A stretch of DNA of 33,061 nt from Nitratifractor sp. (GCF_015487065.1 NZ_WFQN01000062.1:1-33061); one strand, 5' to 3'. Shown: positions 25,233-33,061, counted from the stretch's first letter. Numbers and translations: made by a program. The notes: generated by a model not told the origin, from the sequence alone.

Positions 25233-26483
25233 ATGGCGAAACGTGAGATCAAAAAAGCGGTTCTGGCTTACTCCGGCGGACTGGATACCAGTATCATTCT
25301 CAAATGGCTGCAGGACGAGTACGGTTGTGAAGTGGTGACCTTCACCGCGGACCTGGGGCAGGGTGAAGAGGTGGAGCCTGCTCGCCAGAAGGCGCTGAAA
25401 CTGGGGATCAAACCCGAAAACATCTATATCCTGGACCTCAGAGAAGAGTTCGTGCGGGATTTTGTCTTCCCCATGTTCCGGGCCAATGCCATCTACGAGG
25501 GGGAGTATCTGCTCGGCACCTCCATCGCCCGGCCGCTGATCGCCAAGAAGCAGATCGAGATCGCTCACGAGACCGGGGCCGACGCTGTCGCCCACGGTGC
25601 CACGGGCAAGGGGAACGACCAGGTACGCTTCGAGTTGGGCTATCTGAGCCTCGATCCCGAGATCGCCGTCATCGCCCCCTGGAGGGAGTGGGATCTCAAC
25701 AGCCGGGAGAAGCTGCTGGCCTATGCCGAAGAGCATGGCATCGAGATCGAGAAGAAGGGCAAAAAATCTCCCTACAGCATGGATGCCAACCTGCTGCATA
25801 TCTCTTACGAAGGCCAGATCCTCGAAGACCCTGCCGCCGAGCCCGAGGAGGATATGTGGCTTTGGACCAACTCTCCCGAAGAAGCCCCCGATGAGCCCGA
25901 GTACATTACCATCGGCTACAAAAAGGGTGATCCCGTCTCTATCAACGGCGTGGAGATGTCCCCGGCGACGCTGCTCAAGACCCTCAACGACTACGGCAAC
26001 AAGCACGGCATTGGCCGGATCGACATCGTGGAGAACCGCTATGTGGGCATGAAGGCCCGTGGCTGCTACGAAACCCCGGGCGGCACCATCATGCTCAAAG
26101 CCCACCGCGCCATCGAGTCCATCACTCTGGACCGGGAAGAGGCCCATATGAAAGACGAGTTGATGCCTCGCTACGCCAGCCTGATCTACAACGGCTACTG
26201 GTGGTCCCCCGAGCGCCAGATGCTCCAGGCCGCTATCGACCGGACTCAGCGATTCGTCGAGGGTGAAGTGCGTCTCAAACTCTACAAGGGCAACGTCATC
26301 GTCGTCGGCCGTCAGTCTCCCAAATCACTCTATTCTCCCGCCCACAGCACCTTCGAAGAGGATGAGGTCTACAACCAGAAAGACGCCGAAGGCTTCATCC
26401 GTCTCAACGCCCTTCGCTTCATCATCGAAGGGGAGCGTCAGCCCGAACGTCACGAGGATATCCTCTCCGACGAAGAAAAGTAA
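25233..26483 (+). CDS. argG: Argininosuccinate synthase
   Basis: ArgG joins citrulline and aspartate, using ATP, to make argininosuccinate in arginine synthesis. The 416-residue protein begins [26 protein letters not shown] with the ATP-binding P-loop AYSGGLDTS (12-20). Further motifs are [60 protein letters not shown] and [19 protein letters not shown] 25233 was chosen because AAGGA lies five bases upstream; the track start is 32 residues too early. Its product arginine is the substrate of SpeA, encoded 19 kb away. Confidence 0.98.
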   Translation: MAKREIKKAVLAYSGGLDTSIILKWLQDEYGCEVVTFTADLGQGEEVEPARQKALKLGIKPENIYILDLREEFVRDFVFPMFRANAIYEGEYLLGTSIARPLIAKKQIEIAHETGADAVAHGATGKGNDQVRFELGYLSLDPEIAVIAPWREWDLNSREKLLAYAEEHGIEIEKKGKKSPYSMDANLLHISYEGQILEDPAAEPEEDMWLWTNSPEEAPDEPEYITIGYKKGDPVSINGVEMSPATLLKTLNDYGNKHGIGRIDIVENRYVGMKARGCYETPGGTIMLKAHRAIESITLDREEAHMKDELMPRYASLIYNGYWWSPERQMLQAAIDRTQRFVEGEVRLKLYKGNVIVVGRQSPKSLYSPAHSTFEEDEVYNQKDAEGFIRLNALRFIIEGERQPERHEDILSDEEK

Positions 26484-26493
26484 AACTTCCCCG

Positions 26494-26512
26494 GCGGGTA
26501 ATTCCAACCCGC
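26494..26512 (+). terminator. Weak hairpin after argG
   Basis: GCGGGT (26494-26499) pairs with ACCCGC (26507-26512) in the 41-base gap between argG and the RlpA-like gene. No T tract follows, so it may only attenuate. Confidence 0.3.
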
Positions 26513-26524
26513 TACCATCTCCTT

Positions 26525-26908
26525 ATGAAATCTATTTCTCTCTTTTCTCTTTTCGCTATCCTGGCACTTACACTGATGCTTGGCGCTTGCGGGGTAGATC
26601 CGCAGCCCGGGAACGAGCGGCACTTTGTCGGTCTGGCTTCCCATTACGGGCCGGAGTGGGACGGCCGGCGTACCGCCAGCGGAGAGATCTTTTACAACCG
26701 CAAGCTCACCGCCGCCCACAAAAGCCTCCCTTTCGGGACCCGGGTGCGCGTCACGCTACTTTCCAGTGGCAAAAGCGTCGTCGTGAGGATCAACGACCGG
26801 GGCCCTTTCGTCAGAGGGCGGGTGATCGACCTGAGTGATGAAGCGGCGAGGCGGATCGGCTTGGATCGCTATGGAGTGGCCAGGGTGAGGGTGGATGTTT
26901 TGCAATAA
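26525..26908 (+). CDS. RlpA-like septal-ring lipoprotein
   Basis: This 127-residue protein has a signal peptide with lipobox (LMLGAC, Cys22), followed directly by a double-psi beta-barrel domain. The domain is shown by GLASHYGPEWDGRRTASGEIFYN, LTAAHKSLPFGTRVRV and VVRINDRGPFVRGRVIDLSDEAARRIGL, with the RlpA-type catalytic Asp region INDRGPF. RlpA proteins are lytic transglycosylases acting on stripped glycan strands. It lacks the SPOR domain of longer RlpA forms, so septal targeting must come from elsewhere. The ribosome site is weak. Confidence 0.88.
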   Translation: MKSISLFSLFAILALTLMLGACGVDPQPGNERHFVGLASHYGPEWDGRRTASGEIFYNRKLTAAHKSLPFGTRVRVTLLSSGKSVVVRINDRGPFVRGRVIDLSDEAARRIGLDRYGVARVRVDVLQ

Positions 26909-26920
26909 TCAGCAGAAGGG

Positions 26921-27214
26921 TCAAATTTCAAGTTTGATTTCGCCGGAAGCGTATTTGCGTAGCAACGCCTGAATGATGTTTTGATACGGAATACTTACGG
27001 CGCGTGCTCTCAAACGAATGCGATTGAGATCACGTTCACTCAGATTAATGGAGATCTGTCGTTTTTTGTCGAGCTCTTCCAGCGTTTCGGCCGCCGCCCT
27101 TTTCAAGGACTTTTTCCTTTTGGAGTCTATCGGTGACGGAGTGTAGTTTTCATCCTCGGTCATTTCAAGGAGTTCCGTTTCGTAGTCCAAATCTTTTTTC
27201 TCGATGTTTTTCAT
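26921..27214 (-). CDS. Ribbon-helix-helix antitoxin, BrnA/CopG-like
   Basis: This 97-residue protein has an acidic N-terminal half and a C-terminal DNA-binding part. The segment RQISINLSERDLNRIRLRARAVSIPYQNIIQALLRKYASG matches the ribbon-helix-helix antitoxins that accompany BrnT-like toxins. Its ATG overlaps the toxin stop by four bases (ATGA), with the toxin first. By family knowledge it neutralises the toxin and represses their common promoter. Confidence 0.8.
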   Translation of the reverse strand: MKNIEKKDLDYETELLEMTEDENYTPSPIDSKRKKSLKRAAAETLEELDKKRQISINLSERDLNRIRLRARAVSIPYQNIIQALLRKYASGEIKLEI

Positions 27215-27486
27215 CTTTTATCTCCTAAAAAGAGTTTTGTCATTTTCCGACTCGGGATCATTGTCTTCAGAAAAATTTTCCCGGAATCTTCCACATAAGG
27301 CAGAAGGTAGCAGTAGTCGTGTAATTCGATAACCATAATCCTTTGACCGGGATATTTTTCCTGATTGGGATGAGCTTCGTCCGAAAAGATTTTTCCTGCG
27401 GCAATGGCTTCTACTGCCTCTTCAAAGGAAACTCCGCGTTCTTCGATCAGCCAGAGGTTCTTTTCACTGTTCCAGTCAAATTTCAC
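27211..27486 (-). CDS. BrnT-like toxin
   Basis: This 91-residue protein starts at GTG. It begins KFDWNSEKNLWLIEERGVSFEEAVEAI, the typical BrnT-like opening (F-W-x-x-EKN, then RGVSFEEA), and ends FLKTMIPSRKMTKLFLG. BrnT toxins are ribonucleases that block translation. Toxin-first gene order and the four-base overlap with the antitoxin fit the type II module. It lies downstream of an AT-rich promoter with a palindrome. Divergence from the reference BrnT is considerable, so activity is inferred. Confidence 0.75.
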   Translation of the reverse strand: MKFDWNSEKNLWLIEERGVSFEEAVEAIAAGKIFSDEAHPNQEKYPGQRIMVIELHDYCYLLPYVEDSGKIFLKTMIPSRKMTKLFLGDKR

Positions 27487-27501
27487 TACCTAAGCCTTTT
27501 A

Positions 27502-27546
27502 TTATATATCCATAATATATATACCACATATATAAAACATTGTCAA
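27502..27546 (-). promoter_or_regulatory. Toxin-antitoxin promoter with palindromic operator
   Basis: On the minus strand TTGACA and TATATA are separated by 17 bases. TTATATAT (27502-27509) and ATATATAA (27528-27535) form an inverted repeat that covers the -10 region, a good place for the antitoxin to bind. Confidence 0.6.
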
Positions 27547-27589
27547 TATGGCTTATGAAGATGCTAAAAAGAGTTTCTTTTTTCCGGAA

Positions 27590-28180
27590 TCAGGAAATGA
27601 TTTTTTTGGCGATCAGCGCCGCTTTGCGCATCCGGTACATTTCGTATCCCTCGTTCCAGAACTCTTCATAGTGTAGCGTTTCGAATCCCTCTCCCGGCAG
27701 TCGGGGGAGTTCCTCCGCCTGGAGGAGATAATCGGGATTGGAGTCTTTTTTCTCGTTTTCGGGGTGTTGCATATAGGTTTCGACGATCAGCACACCTCCT
27801 GTCTTGAGAGCCGACGCGACACGGCGGATCAACTCCCGGTCCAGGTAGTTGGCGATGAGGATCAGGTCGTAACGCTCTTTGGGGGCTTCGTAACGGTCCA
27901 GATCGATCAGCCCCGTGCGGATCAATTCCCGGACACCGGCCGCTTCCGCCGCTTCGGTAAGGATCTGCAGTGCGACGGGAGAAAGGTCGAGGGCATCGAC
28001 TTTCCATCCCTTTTGGGCCAGGGCGACGGCGTTGCGTCCCGTACCGCAGGCCAGGTCGAGGGCCAGGCCCGGTGCAGGAAGCCGGGGATCCTCCAGCCAC
28101 TGCAGGGGCGGACGTGCTTCTCTCAGCCTGGGATTTTCCAGATATTTTCGGTCCCATTTCTCCTGATCTTTCTGTGACAT
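27590..28180 (-). CDS. Class I SAM-dependent methyltransferase
   Basis: This 196-residue methyltransferase has the SAM-binding motif LALDLACGTGRNAVALA (about residues 40-56), the acidic loop VDALDLSPVAL, and YDLILIANYLDRELI in the fourth strand. The order and size resemble TehB-like methyltransferases. The substrate cannot be told from the sequence. It stands alone, between the toxin-antitoxin promoter and repeat DNA. Confidence 0.85.
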   Translation of the reverse strand: MSQKDQEKWDRKYLENPRLREARPPLQWLEDPRLPAPGLALDLACGTGRNAVALAQKGWKVDALDLSPVALQILTEAAEAAGVRELIRTGLIDLDRYEAPKERYDLILIANYLDRELIRRVASALKTGGVLIVETYMQHPENEKKDSNPDYLLQAEELPRLPGEGFETLHYEEFWNEGYEMYRMRKAALIAKKIIS

Positions 28181-28268
28181 GGTCCACTCCGTTTTTTTCT
28201 CCGGAGCATAACATATTGACTCGGAATGTATAAATTATTGTGGAAGTATAGTTTCAACCTTGCCCATT

Positions 28269-28286
28269 GCGGGAATGAATTCCCGC
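28269..28286. repeat. GCGGGAA/TTCCCGC palindrome
   Basis: A perfect 7-base stem with a 4-base loop lies in the gap upstream of xth, just before a heptamer array. It looks like a REP-type element. Confidence 0.65.
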
Positions 28287-28311
28287 CTCCAATAAGCTGC
28301 GTCGCAACGTT

Positions 28312-28353
28312 GTTACTCGTTACTGGTTTCTCGTTACTAGTTTCTCGTTTTTC
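28312..28353. repeat. Heptamer array, GTTACTC type
   Basis: Six units: GTTACTC, GTTACTG, GTTTCTC, GTTACTA, GTTTCTC, GTTTTTC. It ends ten bases before the TATAAT of the next gene and so covers its -35 region. Confidence 0.85.
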
Positions 28354-28362
28354 CTTTCCGGG

Positions 28363-28368
28363 TATAAT
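28363..28368 (+). promoter_or_regulatory. -10 box of xth
   Basis: A perfect TATAAT lies 22 bases before the exodeoxyribonuclease start; the heptamer array lies just upstream. Confidence 0.55.
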
Positions 28369-28390
28369 ATCCCAAAAAACGGAGCAGAGA

Positions 28391-29170
28391 ATGCAGGATC
28401 ACTACTACTTCGTCTCCTGGAACGTCAACGGTATCCGTGCCGTCGCCAAAAAAGGTGCCCTCAAGTGGATCGACAAAGAGCCGCCTCATATCCTGGGGCT
28501 TCAGGAGGTCAAGGCCGAGGAGGATCAGTTCCCCAAAGATCTTTTCGAACATCAATACGCCCATCTCTATGTGAGCAGCTCCCACAAAAAGGGGCAGTCG
28601 GGGGTGGCGCTCTTTACCGATCTGGAGCCCGAGAGCTACTCCCCCTGCTACGAGGTGGATATCCTGCACGAAGGACGGATCAACGAGATCCAGTTCGACA
28701 ACATCGCCTTTTTCAACGTCTATTTCCCCAACGGCAAGCGCAGCGAAGAGCGGCTGGCTTACAAGCTGGAGTTCTACGACCGCTTCTTCGAGACTATCGA
28801 GGCACGGCGCAAGGCGGGGATGTCGGTGATCTTCTGCGGAGATGTCAACACCGCTCACCGCCCCATCGACCTGGCCCGCCCCAAGGAGAACGAGGAGATC
28901 TCCGGATTTCTGCCGGTGGAGCGGGCCTGGATCGACAAGGTGATCGCTGCCGGCTACATCGATACTTTTCGCCATGTCCACGGGGACGAACCGGAACGCT
29001 ACAGCTGGTGGTCCATGCGCACCCGGGCCCGTGAGAGAAACGTGGGCTGGAGGATCGACTACTTCTTCGTCTCGGAGGATCTCAAGGATCGGATTCTCGA
29101 TGCGGATATCCTGGCGGATATTACCGGCAGTGATCACGCACCGATAAGCCTCAGACTGGCGAAAAAGTAG
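28391..29170 (+). CDS. xth: Exodeoxyribonuclease III
   Basis: This 259-residue enzyme of the ExoIII/APE family repairs abasic sites and trims 3' ends. Motifs: SWNVNGIRA (N11), HILGLQEVKAEE (metal-binding E39), IFCGDVNTAHRPIDL, SWWSMRTRARERNVGWRIDYFFVS, and ITGSDHAPISL with the catalytic histidine near the end. ATG 28391 was chosen because GGAG lies six bases upstream and the family starts here; the track's start 165 bases earlier runs through the repeats. Confidence 0.95.
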   Translation: MQDHYYFVSWNVNGIRAVAKKGALKWIDKEPPHILGLQEVKAEEDQFPKDLFEHQYAHLYVSSSHKKGQSGVALFTDLEPESYSPCYEVDILHEGRINEIQFDNIAFFNVYFPNGKRSEERLAYKLEFYDRFFETIEARRKAGMSVIFCGDVNTAHRPIDLARPKENEEISGFLPVERAWIDKVIAAGYIDTFRHVHGDEPERYSWWSMRTRARERNVGWRIDYFFVSEDLKDRILDADILADITGSDHAPISLRLAKK

Positions 29171-29186
29171 TACCCGTAATAAAAAA

Positions 29187-29192
29187 TATGAT
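29187..29192 (+). promoter_or_regulatory. -10 box of nadK
   Basis: TATGAT after an A tract, 63 bases before the nadK start. No other strong candidate lies in the 85-base gap. Confidence 0.35.
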
Positions 29193-29255
29193 ACCCTCTC
29201 TCTAGAAAAACCTCACGAGGTTTGGTTGAGATATTAAAAAATATAAAGGGGCCAA

Positions 29256-30134
29256 ATGAGCCAGGAGAAGCTTCAAAAAATCGAAACCGCCGGCTTCATT
29301 CTCAAACCCGATTCACCCGAGATCAAACCGATCTTCGAGGAGGTGCGCCATCGTTTCGAAAGCCGGGGAATCCGAGTGTTGCTGGCGGAGCGATCCGCCG
29401 CCATGATCGCAGAGGAGGGGATTCCTTTCGAGACCATGTGTGCCCAGAGCGATTTTCTGGTCTCCCTGGGCGGAGACGGGACGCTGCTCTCCCTGGTGCG
29501 GCGCAGCTATGCCTGGCACAAACCGGTGGTGGGGATCAATGCCGGAAATCTGGGGTTTCTGGCCGACGTGACCATCGAGGAGGTGGAGAGCTTTCTGGAA
29601 CAGCTCTTTGACGGGCGCTACCGGATCGACCGGCGGCTGATGATTGCCGGGCACATTCAGAAATCCTCCGGAGCGAAGATCGAGTTTTTTGCCCTCAACG
29701 ATGTGGTCATCAGCAGCCCCATTCCTTCGAAAATGGTTATCGTCAACGCCTCCATCGAAGGAGAGCGCTTCAATACCTACCGGGGCGACGGGCTCATCAT
29801 CTCCACCCCCACCGGCTCCACGGCCTACAATCTGGCCGCAGGCGGACCGGTGGTCTATCCCCTGACCCGGGCGTTTATCCTCACCCCGGTCCTGGCCCAC
29901 TCTCTGACCAACCAGCGCCCTCTCGTGGTCCCCGCCGACTTCGCCATCGAACTTGATACTGAAAAATATGAAGCCATCGCCACCATCGATGGGCAGGAGC
30001 GTTACGAGATCGAAGAGGGGGATCAGGTTTTCATCAGCGTAGCCAAAGAGGACGCAAGACTTTTGCACCGCCAGGAGCGCAACTACTTCGCCGTGCTGCG
30101 GGACAAACTCCACTGGGGAGACAGGGATTGGTGA
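29256..30134 (+). CDS. nadK: NAD kinase
   Basis: NadK phosphorylates NAD to NADP. The 292-residue protein has the GGDGT motif (LVSLGGDGTLLS, about 72-76), VVGINAGNLGFLADV, ALNDVVISSPIPSKM, YRGDGLIISTPTGSTAYNLAAGGPVVYP and LTNQRPLVVP, all typical. AAAGGGG precedes the ATG. The stop codon abuts a heptamer array. recN follows after 302 bases of repeat DNA, an order (nadK then recN) that is frequent in bacteria. Confidence 0.96.
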   Translation: MSQEKLQKIETAGFILKPDSPEIKPIFEEVRHRFESRGIRVLLAERSAAMIAEEGIPFETMCAQSDFLVSLGGDGTLLSLVRRSYAWHKPVVGINAGNLGFLADVTIEEVESFLEQLFDGRYRIDRRLMIAGHIQKSSGAKIEFFALNDVVISSPIPSKMVIVNASIEGERFNTYRGDGLIISTPTGSTAYNLAAGGPVVYPLTRAFILTPVLAHSLTNQRPLVVPADFAIELDTEKYEAIATIDGQERYEIEEGDQVFISVAKEDARLLHRQERNYFAVLRDKLHWGDRDW

Positions 30135-30170
30135 ATGGGGAGTGAGGAGTGAAGAGTGAGGAGTGAAGAG
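30134..30170. repeat. Heptamer array, AGTGARG type, at nadK end
   Basis: Four clean units, AGTGAGG, AGTGAAG, AGTGAGG, AGTGAAG (30141-30168), are preceded by one degenerate unit that shares its first base with the nadK stop codon. Confidence 0.85.
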
Positions 30171-30179
30171 CTTTGGATT

Positions 30180-30201
30180 GCGTTGCCAGGCAACGCTTTT
30201 T
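30180..30201 (+). terminator. Hairpin with T run after nadK
   Basis: GCGTTGC (30180-30186) pairs with GCAACGC (30190-30196) around CAG and is followed by TTTTT. It is short but shaped like an intrinsic terminator. Confidence 0.55.
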
Positions 30202-30214
30202 ATCTAATTGAGTG

Positions 30215-30335
30215 CTCTGAAAAACAACCGGTTTCACTCGATAGCTCTGGCAGTCGCGAACGCAAGCGCCCGTTTCACGGGTTGAGCGCTCCTTTGTCGC
30301 CATCGAGTGAAACCTCTCTTGAACGATTTTCAGAG
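30215..30335. repeat. Nested 121-base inverted repeat
   Basis: The outer arms CTCTGAAAA (30215-30223) and TTTTCAGAG (30327-30335) are perfect, as are the next arms GGTTTCACTCGAT (30230-30242) and ATCGAGTGAAACC (30302-30314). A small hairpin (CCCGT/ACGGG) lies inside. No ORF of note is in it. It may be a MITE-like element or a structured RNA. Confidence 0.7.
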
Positions 30336-30395
30336 GGTTCAATTACAAAGAGGGACGAAGCTCCGTTCATCAAACGTCCAACGACGGCAAACTTC

Positions 30396-30424
30396 CCAAT
30401 AACCAATAACCAATACACCAATAA
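30396..30424. repeat. Heptamer array, CCAATAA type, upstream of recN
   Basis: Units CCAATAA, CCAATAA, CCAATAC and, shifted by one base, CCAATAA. It ends 12 bases before the recN start. Confidence 0.75.
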
Positions 30425-30436
30425 CAAGAGAAAAGC

Positions 30437-31999
30437 ATGATCCAGCGTCTCTATCTCAAAGATCTTTTGAGTTTCGAAGAGGTGAATCTCGAGTTTGCGC
30501 AGGGATTGGTGGTCTTTACCGGGCCCAGCGGAGCGGGAAAATCGCTGCTGATGCAGGCACTTCTGGCCAATCTGGGGATCGGTAGCAGCGAAGCGAAGCT
30601 CTGCGAGACGGAGCTGGCGAAGCCCGCATCGATGGAGAGTGAGGATCTGTTGCTGGAGGATCCGCTGGTGGTACGGGTCCTTCGCAAGGATCGCACCCGT
30701 TTCTATCTCAATGACCAGCAGATCTCCAAGCGCCGTCTGGGGGAACTTTTCGCTCCCTATCTCTCCTATCTGAGCGTTCGGGATCGTGGGGGATTCGAGA
30801 GTGAGCGACTTCTGGCGATCTTGGATGCGGCGGCTGCCGAGCGGGATTCCGAAGCGGAGAAGCTGAGAGAAGAGTATCGCCGCCGTTATCGGATCTATCG
30901 GGAGCGCCGGGAGGAGCTGGAGCGGCTGCGGGAGGATGAGAAACGATTGGCGGAGCTGATCGAGTTCGCCCGTTTCGAGATCGACAAGATCGCCTCCATC
31001 GATCCCCGGGAAGGGGAGTATGAGGAGCTGCTGCAGATCAAACAGCGTCTCTCCCGACTGGATCGGATCCGGGAGGCGATGGAGCGGGCTTCGGCGATCT
31101 TCGAGTTGGAGGAGAGTGTCCAGGAAGTCTTTCGCCTCATGGAAAAGGAGGGGGAGTACTTCAGTGAAGCGATGAACCGCCTGCGGGCCGACTTCGAGGA
31201 CACGGAGACTCTGGCGGAGGAGCTGGCGGAAGTGGATGTAGAGGAAGTGCTGGACCGTCTGGAACAGCTCTCCAACCTGATCCGCCGTTACGGCTCCATC
31301 GCCGAAGCCCTGGAGTATCGCCGGGCCAAGGAGGAGGAACTGGCGGGCTACGAGCATATCGAAGAGGATCGCAGTGAACTGGAGCGTTTCGTCCGGGAGG
31401 AGGAGACGGCGTTGCAGGAACTGGCGGGAAAAATTTCGGAGCACCGTCATGCCGCTGCCAAAACCCTGGAAGAGAAGCTGACCGGGATCCTCGATCGGCT
31501 CAAACTCCCGGCGGTGCTTTTCGAGCTGGAACCGGCGGAACTCTCGGAGTGGGGCGCCGACCGGGCCGACCTCTCTTTGCAGGGCTCGACCACGGCGACG
31601 CTGAGCGGCGGGGAGTTCAACCGTCTGCGTCTGGCGCTCATGAGTGTGGCGCTACCGGAGGATGGGGAGGAACGCGGCGTGGTCTTTCTGGACGAGATCG
31701 ACGCCAATGTCAGCGGCGACGAGTCCATCGCCATTGCCGAGATGATCGGAGAACTGGCCAAAAAGCGCCAGGTTTTTGCCATCAGCCACCAGCCCCATCT
31801 TAGCGCCCGGGCCGATCAGCATATCCTCGTGCGCAAAGAGGGAGATCGGAGCCTCGCCCTCTCGCTGGAAGAGCCGGAGCGCTTGCAGGAGCTCTCCCGG
31901 ATCGTCGCGGGCGAGGGAGCGGACGAAGAGGTCCTGGCCTTTGTACGCAAACTCCGACCCGCTGACCAGGGCCCCCAAAAGAGAAAGGAGCATCGATGA
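30437..31999 (+). CDS. recN: DNA repair protein RecN
   Basis: RecN is an SMC-like ATPase for double-strand break repair. The 520-residue protein has Walker A GPSGAGKS (29-36), a long coiled-coil middle (about 135-360), the signature LSGGEFNRLRLAL (about 395) and Walker B VVFLDEIDANVSGDES followed by a switch histidine (FAISHQPHLSA). It is slightly shorter than the usual 550 residues, fitting the small epsilonproteobacterial form. The ribosome site is weak (AAGAG) because the leader is made of a heptamer array. Its stop overlaps the next start by four bases (ATGA). Confidence 0.94.
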   Translation: MIQRLYLKDLLSFEEVNLEFAQGLVVFTGPSGAGKSLLMQALLANLGIGSSEAKLCETELAKPASMESEDLLLEDPLVVRVLRKDRTRFYLNDQQISKRRLGELFAPYLSYLSVRDRGGFESERLLAILDAAAAERDSEAEKLREEYRRRYRIYRERREELERLREDEKRLAELIEFARFEIDKIASIDPREGEYEELLQIKQRLSRLDRIREAMERASAIFELEESVQEVFRLMEKEGEYFSEAMNRLRADFEDTETLAEELAEVDVEEVLDRLEQLSNLIRRYGSIAEALEYRRAKEEELAGYEHIEEDRSELERFVREEETALQELAGKISEHRHAAAKTLEEKLTGILDRLKLPAVLFELEPAELSEWGADRADLSLQGSTTATLSGGEFNRLRLALMSVALPEDGEERGVVFLDEIDANVSGDESIAIAEMIGELAKKRQVFAISHQPHLSARADQHILVRKEGDRSLALSLEEPERLQELSRIVAGEGADEEVLAFVRKLRPADQGPQKRKEHR

Positions 32000-32466
32000 T
32001 CGATCTGGAGATCCCCGGCTACGGGCGGCTCTATCTGGAGCACCTGCTGCTGGACTACAACGGCACCCTGGCTTTGGACGGCCGCCTGCTGCCCGAAGCA
32101 AAGGAGCGGCTGGGAGCTCTCGCCGAGCTCCTGGAGATTCGGGTGGTGACTGCCGATACCTTCGGGACGGTAGCCGGAGAGCTGGAGGGAACCGGTGTGG
32201 AGACCGTCATCCTGACAAGCAGTAATCATACGGCGGAAAAGCAGAAGATTCTTGAAGAATTGGGAGCTGAGAAGACCGCGGCCGTGGGTAACGGCAACAA
32301 CGACAGGGCGATGCTGGAGCGGGCGGCTCTGGGAATCGCGGTCCTGGGCGGGGAGGGGTGTGCGACGGCGACGCTCCAGGCGGCACAGCTCGTCGTCCCC
32401 TCCATCGCTGCTGCCCTGGATCTGCTGCTCAAACCGGGGCGGCTCACCGCCACACTGCGCCGTTAG
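31996..32466 (+). CDS. HAD-family phosphatase, P-type ATPase-like
   Basis: This 156-residue protein has a HAD motif I of the form DYNGT (residues 20-24), motif II VVTADTF, and motif IV GNGNNDRAMLERAALGIAVLG. This matches the soluble P-type-ATPase-like HAD group (COG4087), which lacks membrane domains. Motif I has Asn in place of the second Asp of classical HAD phosphatases, which is known in this group. The substrate is unknown. It is coupled to recN by a four-base overlap. Confidence 0.85.
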   Translation: MIDLEIPGYGRLYLEHLLLDYNGTLALDGRLLPEAKERLGALAELLEIRVVTADTFGTVAGELEGTGVETVILTSSNHTAEKQKILEELGAEKTAAVGNGNNDRAMLERAALGIAVLGGEGCATATLQAAQLVVPSIAAALDLLLKPGRLTATLRR

Positions 32467-32471
32467 GTCGG

Positions 32472-32482
32472 TATGATAAAAT
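32472..32482 (+). promoter_or_regulatory. -10 region of fabI
   Basis: TATGATAAAAT lies six bases after the HAD gene stop and about 35 bases before the fabI start; it contains two overlapping -10-like hexamers. Confidence 0.45.
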
Positions 32483-32515
32483 ATCGGAATTTATTTCAAT
32501 CATAGGAGTCAATCA

Positions 32516-33061
32516 ATGCTGATGCAGGGAAAAAGAGGGGTCGTCCTCGGGATCGCCAACAAAAAGTCCATCGCCTACGGGATCGCCAAAGCGTGCCGGG
32601 ACCAGGGGGCGGAGCTGGCCATCACCTATCTCAACGAACGCTTCGAGAAAAAGCTCGCTCCCATCGCCGAAGAGCTGGGATGCGCCGAGCGTCTCTACCC
32701 CTGTGACGTGAGCAAGCCCGAGGAGATCCGGGCGCTGCGGGAATCCCTGGAGAAGGACTTCGGCCAGATCGATTTCATTGTCCACTCCATCGCCTTCGCC
32801 CCCAAAGAGGGGCTCAGCGGCCACTTCAGCGACATCTCCAAAGAGGCCTTCAACGTGGCCATGGATATCTCTGTCTACTCTCTGATCGAGGTCACCCGCG
32901 AGCTCAAGCCGATCCTCAGCGACAACAGTTCCATCGTGACCCTGAGCTACTACGGCGGTGTCAAATATATCCCCAACTACAACCTCATGGGCGTCGCCAA
33001 AGCGGCCCTGGAGATGAGCGTCAAGTATCTGGCGGAGGAGATGGGGCGTACCGGTACCCGG
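32516..33061 (+). CDS. fabI: Enoyl-ACP reductase, partial
   Basis: FabI reduces enoyl-ACP with NAD(P)H in the last step of fatty-acid elongation. The first 182 residues are present and the gene runs off the window end. The N-terminal nucleotide-binding segment GKRGVVLGIANKKSIAYGIAKA is typical of FabI, with VHSIAFAPKEGLSG and the catalytic region SYYGGVKYIPNYNLMGVAKAALE (the Y-x6-K pattern). AGGAG lies seven bases before ATG 32516; ATG 32522 is possible. Confidence 0.95.
   Translation, partial: MLMQGKRGVVLGIANKKSIAYGIAKACRDQGAELAITYLNERFEKKLAPIAEELGCAERLYPCDVSKPEEIRALRESLEKDFGQIDFIVHSIAFAPKEGLSGHFSDISKEAFNVAMDISVYSLIEVTRELKPILSDNSSIVTLSYYGGVKYIPNYNLMGVAKAALEMSVKYLAEEMGRTGTR

Overview
The window is a dense, mostly GC-rich chromosomal segment of a Campylobacterota-type (epsilonproteobacterial) chemolithotroph, probably a Nitratifractor/Sulfurovum-like organism. 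This placement is inferred from the gene set and arrangement: speA-cysE-sfsA, ExbB/ExbD of the short type, an AsmA/DUF3971 protein head-to-head with mltG, lolA-secA-LolC permease, pdxJ/pdxA, argG, and nadK-recN-HAD-fabI. It was not checked by any search.

Layout. (1) 1-2960: a divergent partial membrane-protein gene, then a coupled operon of a MotA/ExbB-like channel with a long helical tail, a MotB/OmpA-like partner with a very long coiled coil, and a 62-residue basic protein. The pair resembles a Zorya-type (ZorA/ZorB) stator, but no effector gene follows. (2) 2961-3208: palindromic intergenic repeats. (3) 3209-7788: a lipoprotein, an unknown small protein, a thioredoxin-like protein, and the tightly coupled speA-cysE-sfsA genes. 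(4) 7790-10705: a visibly AT-rich, decayed island between sfsA and a tRNA-Asn gene. It holds a DNA-methyltransferase tail, two broken genes (one with a lost base in a G run, one DUF5677-like with an in-frame TAA), and two broken RhuM-family genes. (5) 10803-13671: tRNA-Asn with a textbook promoter, a radical SAM enzyme, exbB-exbD, and a DUF234/nuclease-like protein. (6) 13841-22516: envelope biogenesis (mltG, AsmA-like, LolC/E permease, secA, lolA, a coiled-coil membrane protein). (7) 22555-26908: pyridoxal-phosphate synthesis (pdxA, pdxJ, with an orphan gene between), argG, an RlpA-like lipoprotein. (8) 26921-33061: a BrnT-like toxin-antitoxin pair, a methyltransferase, exodeoxyribonuclease III, NAD kinase, RecN, a HAD phosphatase and the start of fabI.

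The most unusual signal is not a gene. From about 13.8 kb to 30.4 kb at least eleven short tandem arrays occur whose units differ in sequence but all have a period of exactly seven bases (for example AATTGAG, CTGCCGA, AAACGAC, AATGACC, GTGGATA, GTTACTC, AGTCNNN, AGTGARG, CCAATAA). They resemble the heptanucleotide STRR repeats described in filamentous cyanobacteria. One array lies inside the pdxA reading frame and is translated. Three genes (mltG, pdxA, nadK) have their stop codons in or touching such an array. Several hairpin repeats accompany them.
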